A DNA stretch of 64,000 bases from Chamaea fasciata (taxonomy: Eukaryota > Chordata > Aves > Passeriformes > Sylviidae). How positions within the stretch are numbered: the first letter of the stretch is position 1; each line of letters begins with the position of its first letter. Made by a program: the position numbers and the translations under genes. Below, piece after piece: positions 48,830 to 60,690 of this stretch. Location: NCBI GenBank assembly GCA_029207755.1, contig JARCOQ010000006.1, positions 9,890,513-9,954,512 of the forward strand, in the 5' to 3' direction. Below the pieces are notes generated by a model, which searched no databases, had not been told where the DNA came from, and saw nothing but the letters and a program-made list of their open reading frames with translations.

Positions 48830-49330
48830 CAAACCCCTCACTCACAAGTTGCTGATTCATGCGCAATTAATATCAGGTGTACAAATATTAATAAATTCTC
48901 TGCAATTCTACTCCTTGTTTGAAAACGGGGCCTGATTTTTCTCACACCTTAAATTTAAACCTGGCTTTGACAATAATAATATCCGTATCAGTCATACACA
49001 TGTGCAGATCAGCTGCCCATGTCGTGAAAATGGACAATGTCTTGTCAAGGGAAGAATGAAAAGCCTCTAGATCAGCTTCTGAATTTGTATAACACTTTGG
49101 GAAGCATGCCAGAGCTGTAATGCAAGCCTGGCCTTTTTAAAGCCCACTGAATTGTATTATTAACCTTGGAGTAAAAGAAGAGGGGACCATTTTCTAATTT
49201 TATTTTGATAATTATCATACACAAGCGATAGAAAGCAAACAGTAACCTTCCCCTGGACACCTACTCCTCATTTGCACATCCTAATTACTTACATTTGCAT
49301 ACACATATGAAAACACGGTGCTTTCCCCAT
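48830..49330. promoter_or_regulatory. Candidate conserved non-coding element with octamer and homeodomain motifs
   Basis: A repeat-free block with 'catgcgcaattaatatcagg', a TAATTA core ('cctaattacttac'), an octamer ATTTGCAT near 49293 and the near match ATTTGCAC close by. The motif density resembles a POU/homeodomain enhancer. No coding frame seen. Unproven. Confidence 0.28.
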
Positions 49331-50016
49331 TAGTGCTGATCACATTCCTCATTAAGTTAAGTAAATATCCCCAAAATACCAACACAGTTGTAGCTGAATT
49401 TGACATTGTTTTACACAGACTAACAGCCAATGCACTCCTCTGGTTTTTGGTTATCTTGGATAGGAATTTGAAGGAAAAAAAACCCCTACAACTACATGGT
49501 TTGATACTGGAAACAAATGAACCCGTGGCTGGGTCACCTCCTAACTCTGTTCTGGTTTTGGTCTGCAGTTGTCAGATGCTGGAGAGCTGAGGAGCTGCTG
49601 GCACGGGCTGCTCATCTGCAGGCAGCTAAAACAGCATTTCCTCCCTGTGAGTCCTGAGTTCAGCTCGGGGCAGCCCTTGAAACACTGCAGCATCACCAGG
49701 GGCTCAGCAGACCCCTCTGCTCTAAACACAGAGAGAGTTTGGAGGGGAGGGTGGGAATAAACACATCACATTCCTGCCTGGAAGTTAGGATGGGTGTTGC
49801 ATAACTGCAGGTGGTGTTTTGGGAGTGGGATTTTGGTGGAGCTGGTTGGGGAGCGTGGGGATTGGTTTTTAAAAGTGCTGTGAAGTCGTTTAGGCCACCA
49901 CTGGAGCCTCTTGGTGGCACAAAAATTCAGCTCAGAATGTTGGGGATGAATTGGTCATGACACCAGGATGAATATTTAGCTTAAACCCAGAGTTTACATT
50001 ACAAAATTAATGCCTA
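49331..50016. other. Single-copy non-coding stretch
   Basis: No feature recognised; moderately GC-rich around 49560-49700. Confidence 0.55.
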
Positions 50017-50096
50017 AATCACAGAACTGTAGTTTAGCTTTGGTTGGGAGGGATCTTAGAGACCACATAGTTCCAACCCCCAAATGTGCCGCATGC
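50017..50096 (-). mobile_element. CR1 LINE 3' end fragment, minus strand
   Basis: 'atcacagaactgtagtttag', 'tggttgggagggatcttaga' and 'cacatagttccaacccccaa' are the inverted CR1 terminal block. Confidence 0.88.
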
Positions 50097-51675
50097 TCTG
50101 AAATAGCTCAGTGCTGGGTTGTTTGGGATCCTCAAAGACATGAGCTCTACAGCAATCCCAGTGTTCCCCTGCCCTGCCTTGGGCTGAGCTGGGCTTGCAC
50201 CTGCTCTGCGTCAGCAGAGCAAGGCAAAGCAGGCACAGAGTTCTGATCCTGCTCTGGGAACACATTCCTGCTTCCAGGTGTACTGCTGCAAGTAGGGGTG
50301 TGCTGGCATAAAGATGTCAATTTGCTGAAAGCCTTGAGTGTTTCATTGAAGGGTAGGGACAAGCTCATTTTTCCTCAAGGGAAAGCTATCAGTGGGGAAG
50401 TTGAGAGCTGCCCTCCAAACACGGCAGTGTTTAAAGGATGCTTTAATAATCTACAAAAGACAGTGAGCAGGGAAAAAAGGGGAATTTGCAGGTAGCTCCC
50501 ATGGTTTCCAAAGTAGCAGAAATCCTGACGAAAGGTGCCTTCCAAGCTGTATGAACAGCAGAGAAAATTCAACATTGAGATGCAAAAACAATGTATAGTT
50601 TATTGAAATACTCAAATCTTTATTTTATACAGCTGGCTATGGAAATTCTACATTGTTTCAGCTCTAGTAGAGCTGTGAGTCATTATAAATAACTTAATGA
50701 AAATGTTTACTGTGGATGCGAGGTCAGTGGAACAGAATTGTTAGTGTGCAATGAAAACCACAGTGGAGAATAATAAAGGAAATGACACAAACTTGTGTAA
50801 ATCAAAATGCCTTTTCACTTGGAACGCCATGCGCAATTCCAGACACCTAAACTCAAAGTGGACACAGGAGAAATGGAATTGATTCTGTGATTTGCAGCAA
50901 CAACTACTCAAAAATGAGATCATTCATCTTAGAGAAGAAAAAAAATCCACACCATTATAAATATGTATAAACAAATAAGCTATAGAGACAATGTAACTGC
51001 AGAGTTCTGTTTGGCACTTTCTTAATTTTTTTAGAACAAATAAAATTTCTTGAAATAGACAGGAAAGAGGAATAATCTTTGCAGTAAAATCATAATAAGC
51101 CTTTGTGTTGCATTGCTACATTATATTGTGGTGATCACTAAAGCTTAAAGATGCTGTTTAATGGCAAGTGAAAACTTGGGATTCCTGAGGTTTGTATCCT
51201 AAATCACTCCTCTTTCCTGGCCTCACTGCCACCTGTCCCACCTGCTGGATTGAGGAAATGCCCTGTGTCGTGGGCAGGACACACACACTGATGAGTTAAT
51301 AGGTATTTCTCTGAGGGATGAGATTAACATGTTAAAACCTTCCCTCTTTCTTCTTTCTTTCTAAAGGCCGGTGAAGCTTGACAGCTCAGAGACTTCTCTG
51401 GTTGAAACTGAGAAGCATGTTCAAAAGAGAAAGAGATAGAAAGGCTATCAGATCAAAAGAAATGAGGATAAAAGAGTCCTGCTTGTCCCTAGAGAAATGT
51501 AATTTGCTCTAGGCTGCAGTTCAGTTTTCATCCTGGAGCAGCTTCTGAGGAGACTGATCCCAGAATGCCACCAGGTCTGGGGAATTGAAAAGATTCTGCG
51601 AGTATTTCCAGGGCTGGCTGAGCACTGAAGTTGGACAAAGTCTCCTCTGGATGGAGAGCCAGGAATGTGCCACTG
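50097..51675. other. Single-copy non-coding stretch
   Basis: No transposon recognised. A pyrimidine tract followed by AG at 51365-51366 looks like a splice acceptor, but the only open frame after it is 23 codons. Confidence 0.5.
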
Positions 51676-51931
51676 GTGACGATGCCTTAAGTTTCAGCTT
51701 TCATGTTTTTCAGATTCTTTGCTGCCTAGGGTTGTATTTCTGAGCCTCTTATTCAGTGTCAGTCAGCTCTCTTCACAGAGTAGAGACAAAACAAATCCTT
51801 TTCTTGCCTGAGACCAAGGACAACTTTCAGGCCCAAAAGCATAAAAAGTGGTGGACTGAAGGAAGGAGCAAGAAAGATGGGACCTCACAATCTGAAGCTG
51901 TAACTGGACAATTAAACCAAGGCATCAGTGA
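51676..51931 (+). mobile_element. Solo LTR, TGATGCC family, copy 4, internally deleted, with 4-bp target duplication
   Basis: The LTR is 51680-51927 (248 bp), flanked by 'gtga' on both sides (51676-51679 and 51928-51931). Its first base is changed, so it starts CGATGCC and not TGATGCC. It matches the first half of the family (U3) up to 'ggacaattaaacc' and then jumps straight to the terminal 'aaggcatca' (junction 51918/51919). This removes about 200 bp holding the octamer, TATA box and poly(A) signal, so the copy cannot act as the family's promoter. It is the only copy on the + strand. Confidence 0.93.
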
Positions 51932-54900
51932 GGGTGGCTCTTCTCTTCGTCCTGCCCAGCTGCACAGGCAGCTGGAGGGTCAGGATGGAGCTGGGGACAG
52001 GCAGGGCTGGGTGCAGAGGCAGAGGAGCAGGGGCTTTGCTGGGGGAGGGCCAGGGCTGAAGCCCAAATTTGACACAGCAGAACTTGAGAAAGTTGCAGAG
52101 CAGTTTGATCAGGAAACTTTGCCAATCTATTTCTGATTGCTGGGAGCGTTGTGCGTCACGCAAGGCTTTTTACTTCCTCCCTAGCCGCAAGAGATAAATT
52201 CTCTAGTAATTGTGGATATTTACTTTATTCTCAGATAAGCCTTTTATTTTCTCTGACATTTTCCCTGAGAAATAGGGATGTGTTGTTTCTGATACTCCTT
52301 TTTCAGCTTGCAGGACTAAAAGAGCAGATGCTGCTTCAAGAGAGTGAAGAGTGACTACTTCCAACCCAACATCACCTACCTAGGATCAAACAAAACTGTG
52401 TGCAGGAATAAAATGTCTCCAAGAGACATTCTGCTGTCCCTACACGTCTCTTCTGTACAAACACAATTTGGAAAATGAAATACCTTCTGCCATCACATGC
52501 AACTAGAGATTCTTCAAAGTCAGGAACTGCAATAATAAGCAAGGTTTTCTGGGCTGTGCAGCATCCTGAGCAAATAGCCCAGGTTTTATTTGTACCCTGA
52601 GAGCAGTGGTGGAAGATTCAGTGGTACATTTGGATCTCTGCATCCTCTGGTCTGCCTCAAAAGCTTTTCCAGGTGCTCCTGAAGCCTACAGTGAAACAAA
52701 CTCAGGAGGTGACTCTGCAAGGCCAGGTTGTAACTTCTTGATCTGCCTTCACTGTTGGGAGCCAGAAAAAGATCAGGTGCTCCAATAAGTTTTGAGAAGG
52801 ACATATTGTGTGGCTCCACCGAGAACAGATTCCAAGAAAAATCCCGCTTGTTGCCTCTGGGATAAATTTACAGGTGCCTCTGCTCTTCCTGAGTGTCTGT
52901 ACAATATCTGTAAACTTGCTGAGAGAGTTCTTTTGTGGCATGTACATGGAAAAACCCATAGAGATGAATGAGTTTTACTAACAGGTCAGGCCTATTTGCA
53001 ATTTATTCAAAGGAGACTAAGTAGCAAAACTTAGAAGAGAAAGGTGTAGAAATGCACCCTTGAAATTCTATTTTTTTTTTTTTGTCGTTTTAGGAAATGT
53101 ATGTGTGTGCCAAAGTATCTCGTTGTTCTTCTGATGTTTTTATCAGATCCATGCAAAATGCAGTTGGTTCCAGCCTTGAAATGCAAATTTGTCTTGCACT
53201 GCTCTTGCTGCCAGTAGGAAGACTAAAAATACATATGTAATGATGTTCCTGGAACATTTTCAAATGCCTTCAGATGATGATTCCAGGGGTTTTTTTTCCC
53301 TGCTATCCAAAATAGTGTTAATTCTACAGGCTCATTTTGGCCAAAATGTATGGATTTGTATTTAAATTCAAAACTCCTCTGAGGATAAAATAACTCCGCT
53401 ATTAGAAGAACTTTGCCAAGTAGGTAGGTCACCAAAATGGAGCCTGAAAAAAAAGAATGAAATTAGGTTTTGCCAATTTATTATGCATACATCTGGTTTC
53501 GTGATTTTCTTGTTACTTTCAACATTCTTTGCAGTATTAGAATCCCAAAACAGCCCACAAGCCTGGTAATTCAGGAAGGCTTATAATTGCAGCAGGTCTA
53601 TTTAATTTTGTTAATGGAGAAAAATGAGAGAAGTAACAAAAAAGAGGCATAATCATAGTAACCAAAGGCAGTTGTTACAAAGGCTTCTGACTAATGCCAG
53701 CAGAGATTTTTGAAAGTGGGGACGTTTTAAGGCTGATGTCTAAAAATACGGGTTTAGGAAAGCATACATAAATGACTATTTAAAGCATCGGAGTCAGGGA
53801 AATTTTCCTTCTAAAACCATATTTTAAAACTGTCCTGAGTGGAGGCAGAATTAGATTGATTTCAAGAGCCGACTTTAAAATTTTTATGTTGACTTCATAC
53901 TCCTGTGTTTTTTTTAACAGGAAGCAGGAGCACTCAGACCTCCTGAAAACCAGGCATTTTAGAGATTTTGATCATGTAAATCTAGAAGGACAAGATGGGA
54001 TGTTTTGAGCTGGCTTCAATGTCAAATATATAAATACTGATTGTACTTGCAGGCTTCATCTTGTTGAACTCCAAGCATCCAGTGTGGATATTTCTATCAG
54101 ATTTGGTTGTCCACTTTGCCTCCAGGCAATGGAGAGAAGAGGGGATGAATCATCTCATCCTGGAGCAGTTTTCCAAACCTGGTCACATGAATCTTCCCCT
54201 TCAAGGGCATATTCCTCTAGCAGGAGTGTGGGATGGGTGTCGACACTACAGATGTCTGAAATTTGAAGAGCTACATCTTGTCCTGGATACCAAAATCCAG
54301 GCACCATCCTGTGAACATTTTGCTTTGGTCTTTCCCTTCACCACTTTTAATGTATGATACGGCAATGCCCCTTTAATGACTTCTTTTCCACGGGGCTCAG
54401 AGGTGGAAGAGATTTATGCTACTTGGTGAATTTAACTTCATACTCGGTGCAATAAAGAAAGTAAAGGTGCACTTAAGAGTTATAAAAAAATCTTGGCTCT
54501 CAAACCATAAAATTTCCGCAGTGTGGGTGTTTCAGGTGTCTTATTGCTGAATGTGCTCAAAGCAGCCTGAATGGGCACTGATGATGGGAAATCAGTATCA
54601 GGAATGTGGTAAATCAATGTGTTGTCTGGATAGCAGGGTGAGCTTAAATATAACAAGCAATGATAGCAGAAAGTGTCTTGAGAGATAACCACATACGAAA
54701 TTCTGGAGAAAGAGGCTTTAAGGCAAAGCTAATAAAAGATAACCTGGCTAAGCTGGAGTGATTCAAGGTGAAATTCAATTCCCAGAAAATTCTTGGTGCT
54801 TTGAGGAGAGCACATTTTGCTGTCCTATCTACAGCTCCTAAAGAGGCATGGCAGTATCAATCAGACTTAGAATGAAACACAGTTTGATAATTAGCTGCAG

Positions 54901-57900
54901 AAAAGGATTTGAAATGATCCAGAGCATCAACAAAGAAAATAAATAACTGAAATGCTTTGTAAAACTACGTGTGTTTAATAAGAATCAACTTAGCTTCATT
55001 TAAAATTGCTGTAGAGACTTAAGGTCATTTCAGTCATCAGACAGTGATGATTTATTCCCTAGAAACTAACAGGCACACTCCAAACCTAAATAGAAATGAA
55101 GGATTTGCAGCATATTACAATCTTCTATATTGGCACTGAGCGAGAAGCCTTCCTGAATGAAAGCAAATGACTTTTTGTAGCTGTAGCACGGTAATTGCTT
55201 GAAGAACAACAACAAAAATCCCAACAGAAAAACCCCAGAAAGCTATTTCTGAAATACAATGCATCGACAAAATAAGAAATGAAATTGAATGAGAAAAAAA
55301 AAATATCTGCTGAAGACAAAATCAGACAGCAGGGAGAATTTATAGCCCTGTGCTAATTTCCCACTATCAGACACTGAGCTGGATGGAAAAATGACAGAAA
55401 AGGACCTTATCTAATAGATGTGGCAGAAGTGATGGGGTTGAAAGATGACAATCTTCATCTGAGTGGATAACAAAGATTCATATCCATAGAGCTAAATGTT
55501 AAACTTTCTCATAAAACAGAAGTGTTTGCACCTAATATATTTAGAAATTAGAATCAGGAAGAGCTTCTCCTCCCATCTCATCCCCTATAACTTTTTGGAA
55601 TAAACTAAATGGCTTTACTGGGCTCAGGAAATCAGGTAAATGCCTGCTGAGCCTGTTTGCTCGTTTACTCCCATCGCCAAGCTAAGAGACTTGTGAATGT
55701 GTTTGTAAACAGTGAGTTATGGGGTTCTGAGTTTGCTGTGCTGCAGGATCATGCAAGTCACGTAGTCCTGTACATTTATTCCTGCAGGCTTTCAACCCAA
55801 ACGTGAGCAGGCAGGGTTTGTGAGGGGCAGGGGAGGCCCACGTGCTGCACAGAGACAGGGTCAGTGTTTCACTGCCTGACAGTCTGCCCTTTAAAATACA
55901 GAGTAGCTGGGAATGAATCAGCTTTACTAGGATTTAAACCTCAGCCTTTTACTTAACTGCATAAATCTAATTTGGGCTGTTTTGCTTAAGCCTCTGAAAA
56001 GCTCCGGAATGCTGATGGGATGGCTGAGCTGCAGTTTTGGGATCTCCTGAACCCTCTCTTGCACTAGGGTCAGCCTAGGCAGCATCTTCAATATTTCCTC
56101 CCTTAATCTGTGGCAGTGTCCACCTGAAAGCTCCTAGCAGACCTAAAATCTGTGTAGTGAAAACTGAATTTTTATTCCTTTCCCTACCAAACATCCACTC
56201 ACTAGAGTTCTTCAGACACCCTGTGTGCTCTTCTCTGTCTCTCTGCTGGGTGGGTTTGGCTTGACAGACTCATCTCTGAGCACTCCCAGCATAGCCAAAT
56301 CTAAGATGTATAGAATTTTGGGTGATACAATGACTTCAGGATTGAGGAAATCTCCTTGTTCAGGTCATTCTCATCTCAGACCCTCTTTTGCTCTTTCCCC
56401 TGACAGCCTCTTCCTCACCCATGTAAATCCTTTTCAAATAGAGGTGAAATGACTGTTACTGTAGTTCATCATTTAAGGGAATAAGGCAATTTCCCCTTTT
56501 TTTTTTGCATTCCTTCATTGAAAATCTGCACAGAATTCAGCACAGAACACTTGTGAACTTTCACAAACCCCCCCCCGAGCTTTTACCAACCCTTCTGATG
56601 GACTCCTGGTTTTCTTATGCTTGCCAATCAAAGAATTTATGTGTATTTCACAAATGCAATTTAATCATCAAATATTGATGGCCAAAACTGCTCGAGAAAC
56701 ATGTCCACTGCTTGCCTTAGGGATGGATTTCTGAAGTGTTTGGTAAGACCATTTAACACTGAAATATTTACTGTGTAAAAGGAAAGCCTTGCTAGCAATG
56801 TTGGGATGAGATAATTGGATGCTAACACATTACTTTATATAGCAAAGAATTATAAATACAGCCACAACGAACAAAATCAGACACTGGCCTGGAGTCTGGG
56901 CCTCATGCAAGCCTATTTGGGTTATTATTAAATCCCATCACCATGTCTGTTAGGACACAAAGAGCTTCAGCTCAGCACTGAGCATGAGAGTGGGAGCAGA
57001 ATTCACCTGCCTGCTGTCTTTCACATAAATATAGATGATGAGATCAATTATACAAGAATCAGACTCCTTGCTGGCTCATTTCTCTCCTAGCAAGAAACCA
57101 CAGAAGTTTCCAGAAGTTCAGTTCTTCCTAAACTCCTCAGAAGCTGGGGCAACAAATTAATGGAGATTGCAGACCTCCAGCATGTCTGAAACCATGAATA
57201 AAATAAATTCACTCACCCAAGATGTGTGATTACTTCTGCACTGAGATATTGCTTGAAGCATCCTGCTGTCTTAATTGCAGACCAATCCTCGCACTTATAA
57301 GGATATCACACGTTTATTTTTCAATGTGAATATCACTAAATATTTTTCCCCTGATTTGGGAGGAAAAAAAAATCCAACTAAGTATTGCTTGCGTCTGGTT
57401 AGCTGGTGTTGTTATAATGGTGAGAAAAGATATGAAAGGGAGGAAAAAAGTGTTGGCTTCAGGTGAGATGAAGGCTGAGATTGGTGTGATCTGTTTGGCT
57501 ATGAACTGGTTAAAAGACAGGAGTGCAGAGCCTCCTGGCAAGGCAGTGAAACAGATGGACAACTTTGCCCAAACTAGAGCTCCTCTCAAAGGGGGAAGTG
57601 TTGGAGAATCTGTGATGAAAGAGATGTAAATGAATATTCCAGGAACACGGTAAGATTTGGGCTGTGTCTTTAACTGGTGCAAACTGGAGTTCATGGAGCA
57701 CTGAACTGGGAGTTGGACCTGTTGCCCTTTTCCTACCTCTCCACTGAATGAAGTGGTGGAGAACAAAACCTTGCCCCTACCCAGGTGTGTGAACAGCAAA
57801 GAACCAGCAGAGATAAGGGGAAGTCAGGGGGAGAGCAGAGAGAAGATATTCCATACGTGGAGGATATGCCGCAAGACAAATCAGGACACTTCAGAATACT

Positions 57901-58361
57901 TTGCAAATGTATTCCCAGCCTTAAATAAAACATTTTCTGCTAAAATAAACATTTCAAGAAGATACCCTGAAGCCAGACTGGCTGCAAATAAGTGAGATAA
58001 CCACAGCGCAGCACATTAGAAATGTCGGGGCCACATTCACTCCTCCTTGGGCAAGGTAAGGCAGCTCTTTTCACCCCTAGACTGGATGTGCAGCTGGCAA
58101 CCAGTTTTTGTACTTCCACTGCATTCAGGGCATGCAGAAACATTCCCTCCCATGCCATACAGTCCTTTATTGCTCCTGGGCTGCTAAAGGATTATCTGTA
58201 ATTCAGGTGATTTGCAGAGAATTCCAGTAACAGTCTCTCACTGAGCCCTGTGCAAGAGATAACGATGAAAATGTATTTCAGACTGGGAAAATGCTTCCTA
58301 TCTCTCACCCAGTCAAAAGTAATTCCACAGCAGCAAGGTATTGTACTCTGAGATGGATTTT
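51932..58361. other. Very long single-copy non-coding stretch
   Basis: 6.4 kb with no CR1 or LTR that I can recognise, which is unusual for this window. It holds short homopolymers (T-run near 53072-53082, C9 near 56568-56576). 51932-52136 is GC-rich and open but has no recognisable domain. No splice-flanked exon was seen. Confidence 0.5.
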
Positions 58362-58430
58362 AATCTGCCTTACACCAGTTGAAATTAGAGAAACTTTGGG
58401 TGGAATCAGCGGAGTTGCGGTAACATAAAT
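58362..58430. repeat. Possible ancient palindromic amniote repeat
   Basis: 'ccttacaccagttgaaatta', 'gagaaact' and 'ggagttgcggtaaca' resemble an old palindromic repeat found across reptiles and birds. Its arms, as I remember them, read 'tttacaccagtgtaaatt' and 'ggagttactcctga'. It is very degraded and I cannot give the family a name with certainty. Confidence 0.33.
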
Positions 58431-60662
58431 CAAATCCTTTTTCAGCTCTGCATGTAGGGAGATAGTTTTTTTTTCCCCGAAATAAAGGAGGATTGAAAAG
58501 CAGAGTTCTCTTTCCCTACCTATCTCTTCCCTGAATATACTGATGAATTTCAGGTAGAATGAGTTAAGACAGGGCTATGCACAAAGGGGATCAAGTAATG
58601 TTGACAAGAAGTAGCTGGTGACAACAGCAGTTAATACCAAGGAGGCTGAGAGAGGATTTAGTGGTTATGGCACTATTACACAGACTGCTGGAGATAAGGC
58701 AGAGGCAGGGAGGAGGAACAGAGTCAGCAAAAGACAAAAGGAATGAAAGGAGCAGCTTAGTCATTAGGAGAGCAAAACCACTTAGAGGTATTTGTGCCCT
58801 TCACCCACGTGCTTGGCTGTCCTGGCAGTGCAAGAGGCTGTGTCACAACAGGAGACTGGAGGCCTGTAGGTGGGAAGGGTATTTATTTACCATGTCTGTG
58901 CAGCCAGGCAGTTACACGGCCCCATCACCGGCATTCTGCCCAGTTTGCTGGGCACTCTCGCCACACCAGTGGATCAACTGGTGAAGGATTTGTCTCCTGA
59001 CCCTGTGGTGGTGCCTGCAGGGACCAGCCCTGTGACCCACTTTCTACTCATACTATCATAGAGAAACTTTGTGTTGTAATTTACTCCTCCAGCCTGTGTC
59101 AGGATGATTGCTTTTCATAAGGTCAGTGGCATTTTCAAAGAGCAAAGCAACAGCTTTTTGCAGGATGTTGCTGCCGTGTCCTGAGCACATGCCCAAATGC
59201 CATCGCCAGCCAGGCAACAAGGTGTTAGAAGCACTGATGTACTGACATGGAGCAGGGAAAAAAGAGAATTTCTGTGTGCTTTTGAACTGCTTGGAGCGCT
59301 CCTTCAGCCAACATATTCAAAGAATTGCAGACAACATGCACCAAACTGAGCTGAATAGGGATGAAAGATGCATGGATTTAATGCTTTCCCCCAGCCGAAT
59401 GCATCAAGCTCCAGCTCTCTGACAACACCCTGCTCCTGTCACTACAGACAAAAGGGCTCTCAAGGCCTGGCCCTGCTGACCATCACACGCTCACAGAGGG
59501 GACAGGCTGCCAGCCCCAAGCATGTGTGCTGCCCAGAGGATTGCTAATTATCATCTCCCTTTTCAACCACCCGGAGGCCAAGACCCCCCTGGAGTTCAGT
59601 ATTGATCCACACTAAAGAGTAAAATTTTACTTTTTAATAAGGAAAAGCAGGTGGAGGCTGCAAAGCTGTGGCTTTTATCAGCAGAACATGATTTTTCCTA
59701 CTTACTTGTTTGCTTAAATTGAGAATTTATGGAGCACCATGAAAGAGGTGCTCATCCATGTGTACCCAGCTGTCTTTTGGACAAGGAACAGTTTGGAAGA
59801 TTTTACCTTGCAAGAACAAATACTCAACTCTTTTAACTGAATAAGAGTATTCTTTACCTTCATTACAAATAACTGTTTTTCAGCATGGAGGTTTCAAATG
59901 TACAACACCGAGAGTAACAGTGGAAGAGTCTAAAAAGACAATACCCCAGTTTAGCAGAGACAGAAAGAAAAACAACTTTCGCCTCCTTTTTGTCTCCCTG
60001 GTTTTAACATTTGTTGCCTTGGTTTTAACATGTGCCAAGTGTTCCAAAATCTGTTCTGGCAGCTGGGGACCAGCAAGCCAAATCTGGCCATGTGGATTTC
60101 CACCTATAACCTTTGTTCCTCAGCCACATCCCTTGTCCTGGTGAGGATGATCACTGTGGACATGCAGATTTTTAGGATGGTGGCCACAGTGACCACAGTG
60201 ACCCTGAGGTCATTTCCTACTGGCAGCAAACCCCAGCAGAGCTGAGGACGAGGCCCCTGGATGTGGTCAGTGTAATGGTTTACATTTGGCACGAGCATCC
60301 CCTCAGCTCCGAGCAAAGCTGTGCCAGGAGAGTGGTGGGAGCTGCACCGCATTCAAATGAGAGCCTGAAAAGCAACTCTGAGCTGCTCAGATGGCAAAGA
60401 CATCTGCATCAACATCCTCAGCCCAAGACTATAAAAGGCACGGATTTCCAAGTGCCAGGGCACACTGTAAGTTCACCAATGGCATGCAGAAATCAAGACA
60501 ATACAGTCTTGGCTACTGATCTGTTGAATCTGTTACCCCTGCAAAAAAAACCCACCCGAGAAACCATTCAGCACAGATGACTTCAATGAGACTCTCCCCA
60601 TCTCCTGCAGCAAGTTCATTTCCCACAGAAAATAATTGACAGAGAATGACAGTTGCAACCCT
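58431..60662. other. Single-copy non-coding stretch
   Basis: No transposon recognised. Three nuclear-receptor half-sites lie within 23 bp at 60190-60212 and a consensus TATA motif (TATAAAAGG) lies at 60430-60438. Neither can be tied to a transcript. Confidence 0.5.
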
Positions 60663-60690
60663 TGTGTGTGTGTGTGTGAGAGAGAGAGAG
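60663..60690. repeat. Compound (GT)n(GA)n microsatellite
   Basis: About eight TG units run directly into about six GA units. Likely to vary in length between individuals. Confidence 0.95.

Noticed and set aside
51365..51439. Pyrimidine tract plus AG followed by a 23-codon open frame, like a terminal exon
   Set aside because: Too short, with no recognisable peptide and no linked upstream exon in the window; acceptor-like sites are common by chance.
59880..60144. Acceptor-like 'gtttttcag' followed by an open frame
   Set aside because: The peptide has no recognisable domain, there is no clear donor, and the frame becomes a generic hydrophobic run.
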